The notes below the pieces were generated by a model, which saw only the letters and a program-made list of their open reading frames with translations, was not told the origin of the DNA and ran no database searches. Below are positions 25,201-34,800 of a DNA stretch of 64,000 nt, one piece after another. Each line of letters opens with the position of its first letter. The first letter of the stretch is position 1. The DNA comes from Haloferula sp. BvORR071 (GTDB lineage: Bacteria > Verrucomicrobiota > Verrucomicrobiia > Verrucomicrobiales > Akkermansiaceae): positions 330,782 through 394,781 of the forward strand of contig NZ_BATP01000022.1 in NCBI RefSeq assembly GCF_000739615.1. The letters run 5' to 3'. The translations under genes were made by a program, and so were the position numbers.

Positions 25201-25382
25201 GCAGCACCGATCTCTCCGCTTGGACGGACGTGTATACCTACAAGCGGGTCCCCGGCGGCACGCCGCTCATCTCAGGGGTAAGCGGCTCCGCAAACAGCAG
25301 CACGCAGACGATCGAGGTGAATGTTCCAGATGGAGCCCTCTTCGAAGGCGCGAACTTCTGGCGAGTGAAGGTGGCGCCCTAA
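22242..25382 (+). CDS. Secreted protein with three phage-tail-collar-like domains
   Basis: A 1046-residue exported protein. After a signal peptide (about 1-34) there are three tandem phage tail collar-like units (about 58-180, 207-310, 325-440). They are recognisable by 'GEIRMYAG/GEIVMYAG', 'FSLLGTTYGGNG', 'FALPDLRGRTP' and 'LPPHQH'. A carbohydrate-binding-like jelly-roll region follows (about 448-610), then a linking region, an ASPM/SPD-2/Hydin-like module (about 803-905) and the verrucomicrobial C-terminus 'DPDGDGIPNQLEYAF'. Collar domains also occur in bacterial 'microcystin-dependent protein' homologues. No other phage genes are nearby, so this is a surface protein and not part of a prophage. 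Confidence 0.88.
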   Translation: MDHLLVRDARTRLGSLSRLLFALAGCCSALGAATSTGPSGNGSPADHMQPGLVLRHILLMEGMYPSRGEGYPGTPPEGGSYLGEIRMYAGGTVFNDNRCPEAAGQIKSIQQYTAVFSLLGTYYGGNGIQNFALPDLRGARPIPVGQGQTLSLIDIGEKVGAEKVGLVPANLPSHRHQFHYMNVDSTGSGVGLENRQPGVGVRYLINASGELRMFAGNFTPEGWAFAEGQLLPIEQYPELYATLGTTWGGDGQSTFALPDLRGRVPVGAGNGPGLTPRVLGDRFGSETTTLNTSNLPPHDHTYEGSATSSTYSLPAGFSTVEPSAAVQFGVTMEGIYPSENGGFQYGMPVFGEIVMYAGTVLPEHVLPADGRLLPIAENEALFSLLGTTYGGNGETTFALPDLRGRTPLGRGTGSGLTPRVLGQQVGAETHALAAAELPPHQHSVSQTPATINNPSFEADNFTVYPGYSSGNGGSISGWFWSGQAGLNPSNGSPFANNGAVPNGSKVAFLQSNNLIPCSLATTVVGLTPGTTYTVSFRANCRDYNGNQPAPTWSINNGAQGPSLPFTASPFKGGTNPYYSVSGSFTASATYADIVVSNQSILDSAVLLDDFKITAASSPPWSVTRWDNDATSGIYNVPGAWAYALGNSLGGIVNNLIVGGQFNVNPQIPGRLKINGFTSRVESDFTIPGNAGGSELGKSFHYGATNGSITLEGLLPGSSYRLLFFGAGFDTDQLRLSTFAADNDSCAVDENRYGLDQGVLIQHNFTADSATRVVQLQAHNPGSTFHLYGIALIPDDPQMSVELVNNTPLPALVDFGFVEYPLPSATIQAFVRNRGLKPLLVDAINLGGGNTSRFEVQPATAATILPGDSRAITLKYLASNGGPAQATMAITSNDPTFATGNFTLKGDSAVTYAYWKATEFPGNPANSGASADPDGDGIPNQLEYAFRSNPKGANLSPVELPSTVAGGTRRFTFPYLLLAGDITYTLQRSTDLSAWTDVYTYKRVPGGTPLISGVSGSANSSTQTIEVNVPDGALFEGANFWRVKVAP

Positions 25383-25400
25383 CAGAACACCCGAGGCCTA

Positions 25401-27530
25401 TCACCCTCGCCACTCCGCGAGCACCCGCAGGAATGCCGGCAAGTAGCGCTGCGCCTTGGCTTCGCCGATCCCCGGCACGGCCAGACCTTCCTCGACATCC
25501 ACCGGGCGATAGCGGCACAGCGCTTCCAAGGTCTTGTTGCTGAAGACCACGTAAGGCGGCACGTCATCACGGTCCGCCAAGGTCTGGCGGACGTCCCGCA
25601 GCAGTGAGTAGAGCTTCGAGTCGAAGCCCAGGTCCTTCAATTCGTGGCCAGCCGTGACCGGCGCGGTGGAAGGCCAGACCAAACGGAACTTCGCCTTGCC
25701 GAGCATCGCGTTCTCGCCGCGCTCGGTGAGCGTCAGCAGCGGGAACTCACCCACTTCCACCCGTAGCAAGCCTGCATCCTGTAGCGAGCGCATCAGGCCG
25801 TTCACGTAGCCGGTGCCCTGGGTCTTCAACAGGCCATAGGTGCTCAGCTTGTCGAGGCCACCGGCCAGGATTTCCTGCGAGCGGCTGCCACAGAGCATCT
25901 GCACGATCTTACCGCGGCCGAACTTGCCTTCCCAACCGAAGCCCGTTTTGCGCGACATCCGCGCCACACCACTCAGCGCCTTGCGGACCACCATGTCTTC
26001 CTCAAGCGTGGGGGCACGCTGCTCGCCGCCGCCGTTCTCGCGGCACATGTCGCAGTTCCCGCAGGTCTCGGCATTCTCCTCGCCGAAATACTCCAAAATC
26101 CACTGCTGGCGGCAGGTCCGCGCATAGCAGAGGGCGACCATCGACTTCAGCTTCTCGCGGTCGCGGCGGTCTTTTTCTTCCAGCGCGGCATCGTCGAGCT
26201 CCAGGGCGCGGGCGAAGACATCCGGGCGCTTCAGCCGCGTGCCACGTTGCCGCTTGCCGGGCACGTCGAAGCGCTCGATGTAGCCGGAGCGTCCCAGCGC
26301 CGCGAGCGCGCTGCTCACCGCCATCGGGTTTTTCACCTCGGCGCCCTCGGTGATATCCTCAATGCTACGATGAACCTCGTACTCCTTGTCCGCCTGGTTG
26401 AGGAGATACTGGTAAACCTGCCGGATCACCGAGGCCCCGGGATTCGCACCATCGATGAAGAACTCCTGGGTCCGCGTGTCTGCGTAGTTGAAAAGCAGCT
26501 CGCAGTGCGCCGCCTCGCCATCACGACCGGCGCGGCCAGCCTCCTGGTAGTAGGCCTCGATGCTCCCCGGCACCTCGAAGTGGATCACGAAGCGCACATC
26601 CGAGCGGTCGATCCCCATGCCGAAAGCATTCGTCGCCACCGCGATGTCCGCCTTGCGCTGGAGGAAGATGTTCTGGGCATCCTCGCGCTCCTTGTCACTC
26701 ATCCCGCCGTGGTAGGCGATCGAGCGGGCACCCCAAGACGCGAGGTTCTCCGCGACTTCCTCCACCTTCTTGCGGGTGGCGCAGTAGATGATCCCGGTCT
26801 TGTGGACCCTCACGATATCCCGGATCCGGTCGTACTTCTGCTGCTTCTTCTCGACCTGGGTGATCGCCAGCGAAAGGTTGGGCCGCGCGAAACCGCTGAC
26901 CACCTCAAAGGCGTCCTTCAGCTTCAGCACCTCGAGAATGTCCGCACGCACGATCGGCGTGGCGGTGGCCGTCAGTGCCACACACTGCGGCCGTCCGATC
27001 TTGTCGAGCGCCTTGCCCAGCCGCAGGTAGTCCGGCCGGAAGTCGTGACCCCACTGGCTCAAGCAGTGGGCTTCATCAACCGCGAAAAGAGAGACCTCCA
27101 CGCCCTGCAGCGCATTCAGGAAGGACTCCGCGCGGAAGCGCTCCGGTGCCACATAGACCAGCTTCCACTTGCCGGTGCGCATCCCGTCCAGCCGTTCCTT
27201 CTGCTCCGGCCACGGGACCGTGGAATTGATCAGCGTCGCGGGAATCCCCTTCGCCACCAGCGCATCCACCTGATCCTTCATCAGCGCGATCAGGGGCGAG
27301 ACCACCAGGGTCACGCCCTCGAAGCACAGCGCCGGAAGCTGGTAGCACAGTGACTTGCCGCCGCCGGTCGGCATCACCACCAGGCCATCAAGCCCGGAGG
27401 TGATCTGCTCGATCACGCGGTCCTGCCCGTCCAGAAACCCACTGTGCCCGAAATGCTTCTGCAGCGCTTCGAGCGGGGTCTGGATCAGGCGCTTGGTCGG
27501 CGCGGCCGGCACTTGTTCAGATGAACTCAT
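25401..27530 (-). CDS. recQ: ATP-dependent DNA helicase RecQ
   Basis: A 709-residue 3'-5' DNA helicase used in recombination and replication-fork repair. Visible in order: Walker A 'TGGGKS' (55-60), DEAH box within '[17 protein letters not shown]', helicase C domain with 'GRAGRDGE', then the RecQ zinc-binding site ('CYARTC' plus 'CGNCDMC'), winged helix and an HRDC domain at the C-terminus ending '[18 protein letters not shown]'. Start ATG 27530 gives the expected N-terminus; longer versions are not supported. Length fits a full RecQ. It is divergent from the repeat protein at 27668. Confidence 0.96.
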   Translation of the reverse strand: MSSSEQVPAAPTKRLIQTPLEALQKHFGHSGFLDGQDRVIEQITSGLDGLVVMPTGGGKSLCYQLPALCFEGVTLVVSPLIALMKDQVDALVAKGIPATLINSTVPWPEQKERLDGMRTGKWKLVYVAPERFRAESFLNALQGVEVSLFAVDEAHCLSQWGHDFRPDYLRLGKALDKIGRPQCVALTATATPIVRADILEVLKLKDAFEVVSGFARPNLSLAITQVEKKQQKYDRIRDIVRVHKTGIIYCATRKKVEEVAENLASWGARSIAYHGGMSDKEREDAQNIFLQRKADIAVATNAFGMGIDRSDVRFVIHFEVPGSIEAYYQEAGRAGRDGEAAHCELLFNYADTRTQEFFIDGANPGASVIRQVYQYLLNQADKEYEVHRSIEDITEGAEVKNPMAVSSALAALGRSGYIERFDVPGKRQRGTRLKRPDVFARALELDDAALEEKDRRDREKLKSMVALCYARTCRQQWILEYFGEENAETCGNCDMCRENGGGEQRAPTLEEDMVVRKALSGVARMSRKTGFGWEGKFGRGKIVQMLCGSRSQEILAGGLDKLSTYGLLKTQGTGYVNGLMRSLQDAGLLRVEVGEFPLLTLTERGENAMLGKAKFRLVWPSTAPVTAGHELKDLGFDSKLYSLLRDVRQTLADRDDVPPYVVFSNKTLEALCRYRPVDVEEGLAVPGIGEAKAQRYLPAFLRVLAEWRG

Positions 27531-27667
27531 TTTTAACCTTCGGTCAAGCCGCAGGGAATGCGCGGCTAGCCCCACTTCCAAGGCCAATCTCCGGTGAAAA
27601 ATCCATGAAGGCCGCCTTGGCTCCGGATTCTACTGGCAGGAATTTTCGCCCCGGCATTTCTGGAGTT

Positions 27668-29767
27668 ATGCGAAAGATTGGCATTCCGGCCTTGTGCGTT
27701 CTCTTGGGTTGCACGGGCGGATATTTCCTCGGCAGTGCGGGGAAGACTGCTGCGGAAGCCAATGGCTCCAAGGCACCGGCCAGTTCCCGCACGGAATCCC
27801 GTGAAGCCCGCGGCACGGACCGAATCATCCCTCCGGCCACCTCGCTCGAGGATCTGAAAGCTCTGCTCAAGACCGGCCGCTCCCGCATCACCGAGGCACG
27901 AGTCACGCTCGCTCTGGAGAACGTGCCGCCCCAGCAACTCTCCAGCCTCGCCACCGAGATGCGCGAATACTACCGCACCCACCCTGGCTACGACTTCGTG
28001 CAGACCCAGTTGCTGGGCTCGGTGATGGGGGCTTGGGCGGACCGGGATCCGGATGCGGCGCTCGCCTTCGTCCGCGATTCGCCCTCGAAGATCTTCCGCA
28101 ACATGGCAGACGATTCGATCTTCCGCGTGCTGGCCGAAGCCAATCCGGAGGATGCAATCGCGCGCGCCAAGCAACTCAGCTCTCCGGCAGAGCGCCTGAA
28201 CGCACTCGGCGCCGCGGCATGGGCGATGGTCAAGAAAGACCCAAGGGAAGGACTGCGCCTCTTCGGCGACATCAAGGAGCTGCCGGGCCACATGCGGATG
28301 CTGATGCTCGAGCAAGTCGCCAACACTTCGCCCGAGGAAGCCGTGGCCGCCTTGGCCAAGGTCTCCCCCACCGAGCGCGACAACTTCTGGAATAGCGAGG
28401 GTGTTTTCACCGCATGGGCGGCGAATGATCCGGAGGCCGTCCTGAAGTGGGCAGAAACCGCGACCGATCTGGACATGAAGAACTCGGCCTTGCGCGCCGC
28501 CTGCCGTCGCATGGCCAGCGACGACCCCGCCGCCGCGCTCGCGAAGATCGACGGCATGCCCGCACACCTCCGCGGCCAGTTGATCGGCGGGGTGATGGCC
28601 ACCTGGGCGGACCGGGATTTCAACGGGGCCTTGGCCGCGGCCGGCGCGATGAGCAAGCCCGCCGAACGCGAGCAGGCGATGGCGGCAATCGTCGATCGCA
28701 TGGATTGGAGTGATCCGGGCCAAACTTCGAAAGTCGTCCTCGCGATGCCGAAGGGCAATGCCCGCACCTCAGCGCTCGAAAACCTGAGCTACAGCCTGCG
28801 CTGGCAATCGCCCTCCGAGGCCGACGCGGTGCTGGCCCAGTTCGAAGGCGTGGAGCATTCAATCCTCGCCGGTAGCCTCGCCGGGACCATGGTTGCGGAT
28901 GATCCGGAGGGCGCGATCAAGCTTTTCAACTCCATCCCCTCCACCCTGCGGGACGAGGACAAGCTGCAAACTTTCGTGTGGTCGCTGGCGCGGCATGATC
29001 CGGAGAAGGCGCTCGAATTCGCCACCTCGCTCAGCTCGGCGAACGAACGCAGCCAGGCGGTCCGCCAAGCCATTCAGCAGATGGCGGTGCTCTCTCCCCA
29101 GGATGCCGTGAAGCAGCTGAGCTCATTCAAGGACGCGAACGACCGTCAGCAGGCGATGGTGGCGCTCGCGGAAACCTGGGGCTCGAACGATCCGGAGGCC
29201 GCCCTGAAATGGGCCGAGTCGCTTTCCGGCGACGAACAGACCACGGCGCTCGCCAAGCTCCTGCCCGCCCGCGCCAAGAACGACCCCGCCGAAGCCTCTG
29301 CACGCCTGCAATCCTTGCTGGAAAACCCCGGCAGTGCCTCAGGCTCCGCGCTGCAATCGGCCACTGCGGATCTGGCCACGGAATGGGCTGGCCGCGATCC
29401 CCAACAAACCGCGGCATGGGTCGGACGCTTGCCTGCGGGAACCGCCGCGGAATCCGGTGCCACAGCACTGGTCACCAACTGGAGTAGCCACGATCCCGCC
29501 GCAGCCGCCAACTGGATCGCCAGCCTGCCGGACGGTGGCGTGAAGGACGCGGCGATCCAACCGCTGGTCGGAGCGATCCTTCAGAACGATCCCGACAACG
29601 CCTTCTCCTGGGGCCTCTCGATCCAAGACCCCACCAAGCGCGCCGAGGTGATGGCAGGGACCATCCGCCAATGGAATACCAACGACGGGGAAGCCGTGCG
29701 CGTGGCGATCCAAAGGGCCGACCTCAATGACGAGGAGCGGGCGACCTACGAGAAACTACTGCATTAA
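27668..29767 (+). CDS. Exported or anchored helical repeat protein ('DPEAALKWA' repeats)
   Basis: A 699-residue protein with an N-terminal hydrophobic segment (about 4-25; 'LLGC' could be a weak lipobox). The rest is built from about 30-residue helical repeats whose linkers read 'W(A/S)xxDPxAAxxWA', for example 'AWADRDPDAALAF', 'WAANDPEAVLKWAE', 'WGSNDPEAALKWAE' and 'WAGRDPQQTAAWV'. I count at least 12 such linkers. The pattern suggests an alpha-solenoid for protein binding. Such proteins are expanded in Verrucomicrobiota from memory; function unknown. ATG 27668 was chosen because it places the hydrophobic segment at the N-terminus. Confidence 0.82.
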   Translation: MRKIGIPALCVLLGCTGGYFLGSAGKTAAEANGSKAPASSRTESREARGTDRIIPPATSLEDLKALLKTGRSRITEARVTLALENVPPQQLSSLATEMREYYRTHPGYDFVQTQLLGSVMGAWADRDPDAALAFVRDSPSKIFRNMADDSIFRVLAEANPEDAIARAKQLSSPAERLNALGAAAWAMVKKDPREGLRLFGDIKELPGHMRMLMLEQVANTSPEEAVAALAKVSPTERDNFWNSEGVFTAWAANDPEAVLKWAETATDLDMKNSALRAACRRMASDDPAAALAKIDGMPAHLRGQLIGGVMATWADRDFNGALAAAGAMSKPAEREQAMAAIVDRMDWSDPGQTSKVVLAMPKGNARTSALENLSYSLRWQSPSEADAVLAQFEGVEHSILAGSLAGTMVADDPEGAIKLFNSIPSTLRDEDKLQTFVWSLARHDPEKALEFATSLSSANERSQAVRQAIQQMAVLSPQDAVKQLSSFKDANDRQQAMVALAETWGSNDPEAALKWAESLSGDEQTTALAKLLPARAKNDPAEASARLQSLLENPGSASGSALQSATADLATEWAGRDPQQTAAWVGRLPAGTAAESGATALVTNWSSHDPAAAANWIASLPDGGVKDAAIQPLVGAILQNDPDNAFSWGLSIQDPTKRAEVMAGTIRQWNTNDGEAVRVAIQRADLNDEERATYEKLLH

Positions 29768-29916
29768 GCTGCGTCTCTGTGCCATTTGCACGATCGCGTA
29801 TCTGCGAAGGTGCGACATGCGCAGCCAAACTGGTGTTCGAGTAGCGCTGCAATAAGCACATAAACAACTAGCCGCCAATGCCTTGAAAGGCGTTGCAAAC
29901 GGACTTGTGCCGACCC

Positions 29917-29930
29917 GGCACTAGCTTTGC
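29917..29930 (+). promoter_or_regulatory. Possible sigma-54 promoter (-24/-12)
   Basis: GGCAC...TTTGC with GG at 29917-29918 and GC at 29929-29930, exactly 10 bases apart as needed for sigma-54. It precedes a small two-gene operon. The leader would be only a few bases if ATG 29946 is used, which weakens the call. Confidence 0.3.
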
Positions 29931-29945
29931 TCAGTGATTCTCACC

Positions 29946-30152
29946 ATGAGAATCATGCTCTACCTAATCGGCTTCCTGATCTTTCTCGGAGCTATCTGCT
30001 ACGCCGCCACCTTGTTTGGCGCTCCCGCCCTCTATGTGGGCATCGGTGCCGCAGCCATTTTAGGCATCGGCCTGATGGGCGCAGCGCGGACCGGGTCACG
30101 CCGCGCAATCGGCGACGACACGGCCACCACCGTTATCAACAAGGTCGATTAA
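29946..30152 (+). CDS. Small two-helix membrane protein
   Basis: A 68-residue protein with two hydrophobic segments (about 4-24 and 27-46) and a basic C-terminal tail ending 'TTVINKVD'. No family recognised. ATG 29946 chosen; GTG 29934 upstream and ATG 29955 downstream are in frame. It lies 20 bases before a small lipoprotein gene and shares a terminator with it, so the two form a small envelope-related operon, perhaps stress induced (inference). Confidence 0.65.
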   Translation: MRIMLYLIGFLIFLGAICYAATLFGAPALYVGIGAAAILGIGLMGAARTGSRRAIGDDTATTVINKVD

Positions 30153-30172
30153 CCTTTAACCCAAACACTACC

Positions 30173-30361
30173 ATGAAAACAATCCTGAGCTTTATCGCGA
30201 TTGCCACCTTGGCAAGCTTCACCAGCTGCACCTATGTGGAACCCACCCCGACCGCCGGCCCGACCAGCACCACACGTGATACCACCACCACTGCCACCGA
30301 CTACAATACCGGTGAATCGGTGACGACCCACAAGCGGACTACCCACTATCCTGCTGAATAA
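30173..30361 (+). CDS. Small Thr-rich lipoprotein
   Basis: A 62-residue protein with an N-terminal signal and lipobox-like 'FTSC' (Cys19), followed by a low-complexity Thr-rich tail ('TTRDTTTTATDYNTGESVTT'). Likely an envelope lipoprotein. Start ATG 30173 comes 20 bases after the preceding stop; a strong terminator follows 28 bases after its stop. Confidence 0.68.
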   Translation: MKTILSFIAIATLASFTSCTYVEPTPTAGPTSTTRDTTTTATDYNTGESVTTHKRTTHYPAE

Positions 30362-30388
30362 GCAGGAAGAGAGCCGAAATCCGAAGCC

Positions 30389-30432
30389 AGCGGGCCGGGT
30401 TGCATCACGCAGCCCTGCCCGCTAGTTTTTTT
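30389..30432 (+). terminator. Strong intrinsic terminator
   Basis: AGCGGGC (30389-30395) pairs with GCCCGCT (30417-30423); inside it GGGTTGC pairs with GCAGCCC around loop ATCAC, giving a 14-bp stem with one mismatch. Seven Ts follow (30426-30432). Confidence 0.85.
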
Positions 30433-30490
30433 CCACCACTCGCCATGGGCAGCAGCCCAACCCCGCACGACAAACCGGCCGCCCTGACGT

Positions 30491-31783
30491 TCACCCGATC
30501 AAATCGCCGATCGACCCAAACTCCGGCGTGAACAGACGCTTGTACATCCGCGCAGCATAACCATCGGTCATGCCCGCCAAGAAGTCACATACCAGCCGCG
30601 CCTTCTTCTCCTCGCTGTCGGCCTGCGCGATCTCATTCGCCGCATCCTCCGGCAACAACTGGAAGTCCTGTCCGTCGATCTCGCTGCCGGTCACATAGCG
30701 GCGCAGCAGCACATCCCACAAGGAGTGCAGCAGGTGATTGCCCTTGTGCTCAAGTTGCTTCAATTGCGGCGAAAGGAAGACCAGCTCGAAGGCCATCTTC
30801 TTGAAGAGCTTGGACTCCGCCTTCACCTCTTCCTTCACCTTCAGGCGGAAGCGGTAGCGATTGCTCGCGCCGCTCAGGAAATTCACGTCCGACCCCAGCG
30901 ACGCCGCCTGGATGTAGCGCCCGATGCGCTTGCCTACGAAGGGATCCACCCGGCGCTTGCGGATCGCCGTGACAAAATCCCCCAAAGGCGTGCCTTCGCC
31001 GGCATCGATGCCATTCTTCTCCGCCCAGCCCTCGATCCGCTCGATCCTCAGGAAGCCGGCACGGACGCTGTCCGCCAGGTCATTCAGCGAATAAGCGGTG
31101 TCGTCCGCCCAGTCCATGATCTGGCACTCGATCGACTTGAAGCTATCGCGGTCCTTGCCCGGTGGCAGCTCGGCGGGGAAGTCGTTCCCCCCCATCGCCC
31201 AATCCAGCCAACCGTGCTGGAAGTCATAGAGGAAATGGTGCTCCGGCAGCTTGCCGCCGTTACCCGTCTTCAGCTCGGTCCACAGGGATTTATATTTCAG
31301 CACCGCATCCATGAAGGCGCGAGTCGGATCCATCCCCGTGCGCCGCACTGAGAAAATCCTCTCGGTCAGCAGCCGCAGCGTCTGCGCATTGCCCTCGAAG
31401 CCGCCGTACGGAGCCATCAGGTAATTCAGCGTCCGCTCCCCGGCATGACCGAAGGGCGGGTGCCCGAGGTCATGCGCAAGACAAGCCGCCTCCACCAGAT
31501 CCGGGTCGATGTAAAAATCCTCCGCCAGCGGCTCGCCGGTGTGTTTCAGCCAGTGGCAGATCGAGCGCCCGATCTGCGCCACCTCCAGCGAATGCGTCAG
31601 CCGCGTGCGGTAGAAGTCATACTCCCCGCTCCAGAAGACCTGCGTCTTGTTCTGCAGCCGCCGGAAGGTCGGCGTGTGCAGGATCCGGTCGCGGTCGATC
31701 TGAAAGGGCGTGCGGAAGTCCCCGTCGTCGGACTTGCCGGAAAATCGCTCGGTATCGAAGGCGCCGTAGAAGCGGTTGGGCAT
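30491..31783 (-). CDS. dgt: dGTP triphosphohydrolase (dGTPase-like HD protein)
   Basis: A 430-residue HD-domain nucleotide hydrolase that removes triphosphate from dNTPs (dGTP in the founding enzyme). Motifs: 'FRTPFQIDRDRILHTPTFRRLQNKTQVF', 'RTRLTHSLEVAQIGR' with the first His and the HD pair in 'LAHDLGHPPFGHAGE'; a third Asp in 'DWADDTAYSLNDL'. Start ATG 31783 is the usual N-terminus beginning MPNRFYG; the frame continues upstream into the start region of the divergent gene. Length is typical of the shorter dGTPase group. Confidence 0.93.
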   Translation of the reverse strand: MPNRFYGAFDTERFSGKSDDGDFRTPFQIDRDRILHTPTFRRLQNKTQVFWSGEYDFYRTRLTHSLEVAQIGRSICHWLKHTGEPLAEDFYIDPDLVEAACLAHDLGHPPFGHAGERTLNYLMAPYGGFEGNAQTLRLLTERIFSVRRTGMDPTRAFMDAVLKYKSLWTELKTGNGGKLPEHHFLYDFQHGWLDWAMGGNDFPAELPPGKDRDSFKSIECQIMDWADDTAYSLNDLADSVRAGFLRIERIEGWAEKNGIDAGEGTPLGDFVTAIRKRRVDPFVGKRIGRYIQAASLGSDVNFLSGASNRYRFRLKVKEEVKAESKLFKKMAFELVFLSPQLKQLEHKGNHLLHSLWDVLLRRYVTGSEIDGQDFQLLPEDAANEIAQADSEEKKARLVCDFLAGMTDGYAARMYKRLFTPEFGSIGDLIG

Positions 31784-31876
31784 CAGCGCAGAGCTTAGGA
31801 ATCGCGCCGGGCATGGCCAGCGCCAATCGTCCGGGCGATGAAAGCCGGACCGGCTTGGCGGCTTATTGATAAATCC

Positions 31877-34800
31877 ATGCGTTCCCTGCTTCCTTGCTAC
31901 ATCTTCCTCCTCGCGGGTCTGGGGCCGCATGCAGGCGCAGAGGTCCTGACAGCGCCTCCGAATCTCACCCTGCTCTCAAGCCCGCTCTCCCCGCGGGTAG
32001 CCTTCGATGCGGTGCAGCGTGGGAAGCAACTCAGCGTCTCGATTGAGGTAGAGTCCTTCGCCAAGGAGACCCCGGAACTAGGCCTCGGTCTCGCGGGCGA
32101 TCACGGCAAGATCCTGCTAGGTGGGAAGGATGCCAAACTCACCCGCAGGGATCTCGATCCGGCAGGCGGCCCGGCGACCACCCGCTGGACCTTCAACATC
32201 CCGGAGGCGAGCTTGATCAACGGCCCGAAGGGTTGGCAGCAGCTTCGCATGGGCCTCGCGGTCGAATGGCCCGGCGGGCCGCTGGGACAAGCGCGGCAGC
32301 GCGAGCGCTTCCTACACCTCCATCCCGCGGCGGCCCATGCGGGACTGGCACTCGACCCGGCAGAGTGGCGGCCGCTCGATCTGAAAGAGCGCGCACGCCT
32401 GGCGGAGGATCACAGCCTGGAAATCGCCATCGATTTCCAACAGCCCATCGACGGTAAGGCCACGCTGGTGATCGAAAATGAAGCCGGCCAACGCGTGAAG
32501 AACTTGGTCTCCGGCCAGACATTTTCCAAGGGCCCGCACCGCATCGTCTGGGATGGCCTCGATGAAAATGGCAACGTCGCCGCACCCGGTGAATACCGCT
32601 GGCGCGCCATTTCACATCCCGGCCTGAAGCCGGTGCATGCCATGGATTTCTGCGATGGCCCGGGCTCGAACCACGGCACCTTCCAAGCGGCAGCGACCAA
32701 CGGTTCATCGCTCTTCTTCGGTTCGCCGGTGGCAGAAGGCGGATACGAGATCGTCGAACTGGCCGCGGACGGCAGCTTCATCCGCGGCTTCAATCCACCG
32801 CATGGCCATGGCTTGGGTGCGATCGCCCTCGCAGCGGATGAGAACTACCTCTACGCCGCTCACGATGGACTCGCATGGGGTGAGCATATCGATCGATCAA
32901 AGGCGGATTGGAAGGAGACCCGCACGGTCAGCCTGATGCGTATCGACCTGAAGACGGGAGTTGTCGCGGACTTCGCGGACAAACAAAGGCACGCCACGCT
33001 GTGGAAGTATGAGGCAGGGCCAGGCTCCAACTGGAAATCCGCTGCGGACTTCTCACTCGCGGGCATGGCACTCGCCGGCGGGCAACTCTTCCTCGCTGAT
33101 CGCGGCACCGGAAAGCTGCGGATCGTCTCGCCCACGACCGCGAAGCTCGAGCGCGAGTTTCCCCTTGAGGCACCCGAGGCTCTCGCGTCCTTCGGGGAAT
33201 CCCTGTTCACCATTGCAAAGGGCCAGCTCTCGCGGATCGATCCCAAGTCCGGCAAGCTTTCCGCCATCACCAAGATCGGCGGCAAGCCGAGCGGCTTGGT
33301 CGCAGCGGAAGATAGCACCTTTTTCGTCAGCGACCGCGAGGCGAACGTCGTGCAGATCTTCGGTGCATTGAGACAGCGCTCGCAGCTCATCGGCAAACCG
33401 GGCGGAATCGAGCCGGGGCCCTACGATCCGCTGAAACTCCAAAACCCCGCTGGCCTCGTCGCGCTCGACGGCAAGCTCTGGATCACGGAGCGCGACCGCT
33501 GGCAACCGAAGCGGCTCGCCGCCTTCGACATCGCGAACGGCGCTGTGGTGCAGCAGTACTTCGGCCCGACCAACTACGGGGCACAAGGCGCGGGCTTCGA
33601 CCCGCTCGATCCAACCCGCTGGATCGGTCAAGGTGCTCTCTGGAAACTCGACTTCGCGGCGCACACCGCAACTCCCACCTCCATTCTCGGCGGCAAGAGC
33701 GGCCGCCGCCATAGTTTCTACCGGCAGGGTGGCCGCACCTTCATCCTCAGCTCCGGCAAGGCGACTTGGATTCAAGAGCTGCTCGACGACGGCACGCTCC
33801 ATCCACGCGCCTGCATCTCCTCCGCGCACCAGTTCTCCTACGACAACGACTGGCGGCCGCCTCAGGCCTTCATCGATGCCTTCCACCGCGACTATCCCAA
33901 TGTCCCCTACGGCGGCAGCCAGAATGGCAGCATCGACGACGGTAAACCTAACCATGGCTACGGTATGCTTTGGGTGGACCGCAACGGTAACGAGACGATG
34001 GAAGCGGAGGAAATCGAGTTCGCCACCGCCGCCAGCAACTTCGCCGGTGCAGGCTGGAGTCATGACTTCCACGACCTGACCTTGCGCGTGCCCGCGGAAC
34101 GCGAGGGCAAGCCGGTGATGGTCACGCTCAAGCCGGATGGCTGGTGGCCCGGCGATGCCCCGCGCTACCCCGCGCTGAACGATGCCGTGCGCGCCGCGGT
34201 CCCTATCGATCTGCCCGGCAGCACGATGGTCGAGAGCATCACCGACAGCGCCGGCAACATGGTGGTGAATTCCGATCCCTCCATGCGCTGCTTCGCCCCG
34301 GATGGCAGCCTGCGCTGGAGCTACCCGAACCGCTGGAGCAACGTCCACGGCTCGCACAAGGCCCCTCTACCCTCCACCGGCGAGCTGCAAGGTTCGCTCT
34401 TCTACAGCGGCATGGCCCCGCTCGATGACAAGTCGGACGTCATGCTCATCAACGGCAACCATGGCCGCGCCTTCGTGATGAGCAGCGACGGACTCTACCT
34501 CGACGAGATGTTCCCGGATGTCCGGATGATGAACAATGCACAAGCCACCGGCGTCGGCATCCTCGGCGGCGAGTGCTTCGGCGGCACCTTCGGGAAGGCC
34601 AATGATGGCTGCTACTACTTCCAGGGCGGCGGCATCGCCTACCGCATCTATCGGGTGGAAGGCCTGAACCAAACCCAACGCGCCGCGGGCAAGATCAGCG
34701 TCAGCGGGCCGCAGGCACTCGCGGCGGCGAGAAACCAAGCGCGCAAGGTCGCCGACAGCAGCGAACCCGCCACCGTGAAGATTTCCCGCGGCAAAGATCC

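Noticed and set aside
22242..25382. Prophage remnant suggested by tail-collar domains
   Set aside because: No other phage genes, no integrase or att sites, and the protein has a signal peptide with verrucomicrobial C-terminal domains.
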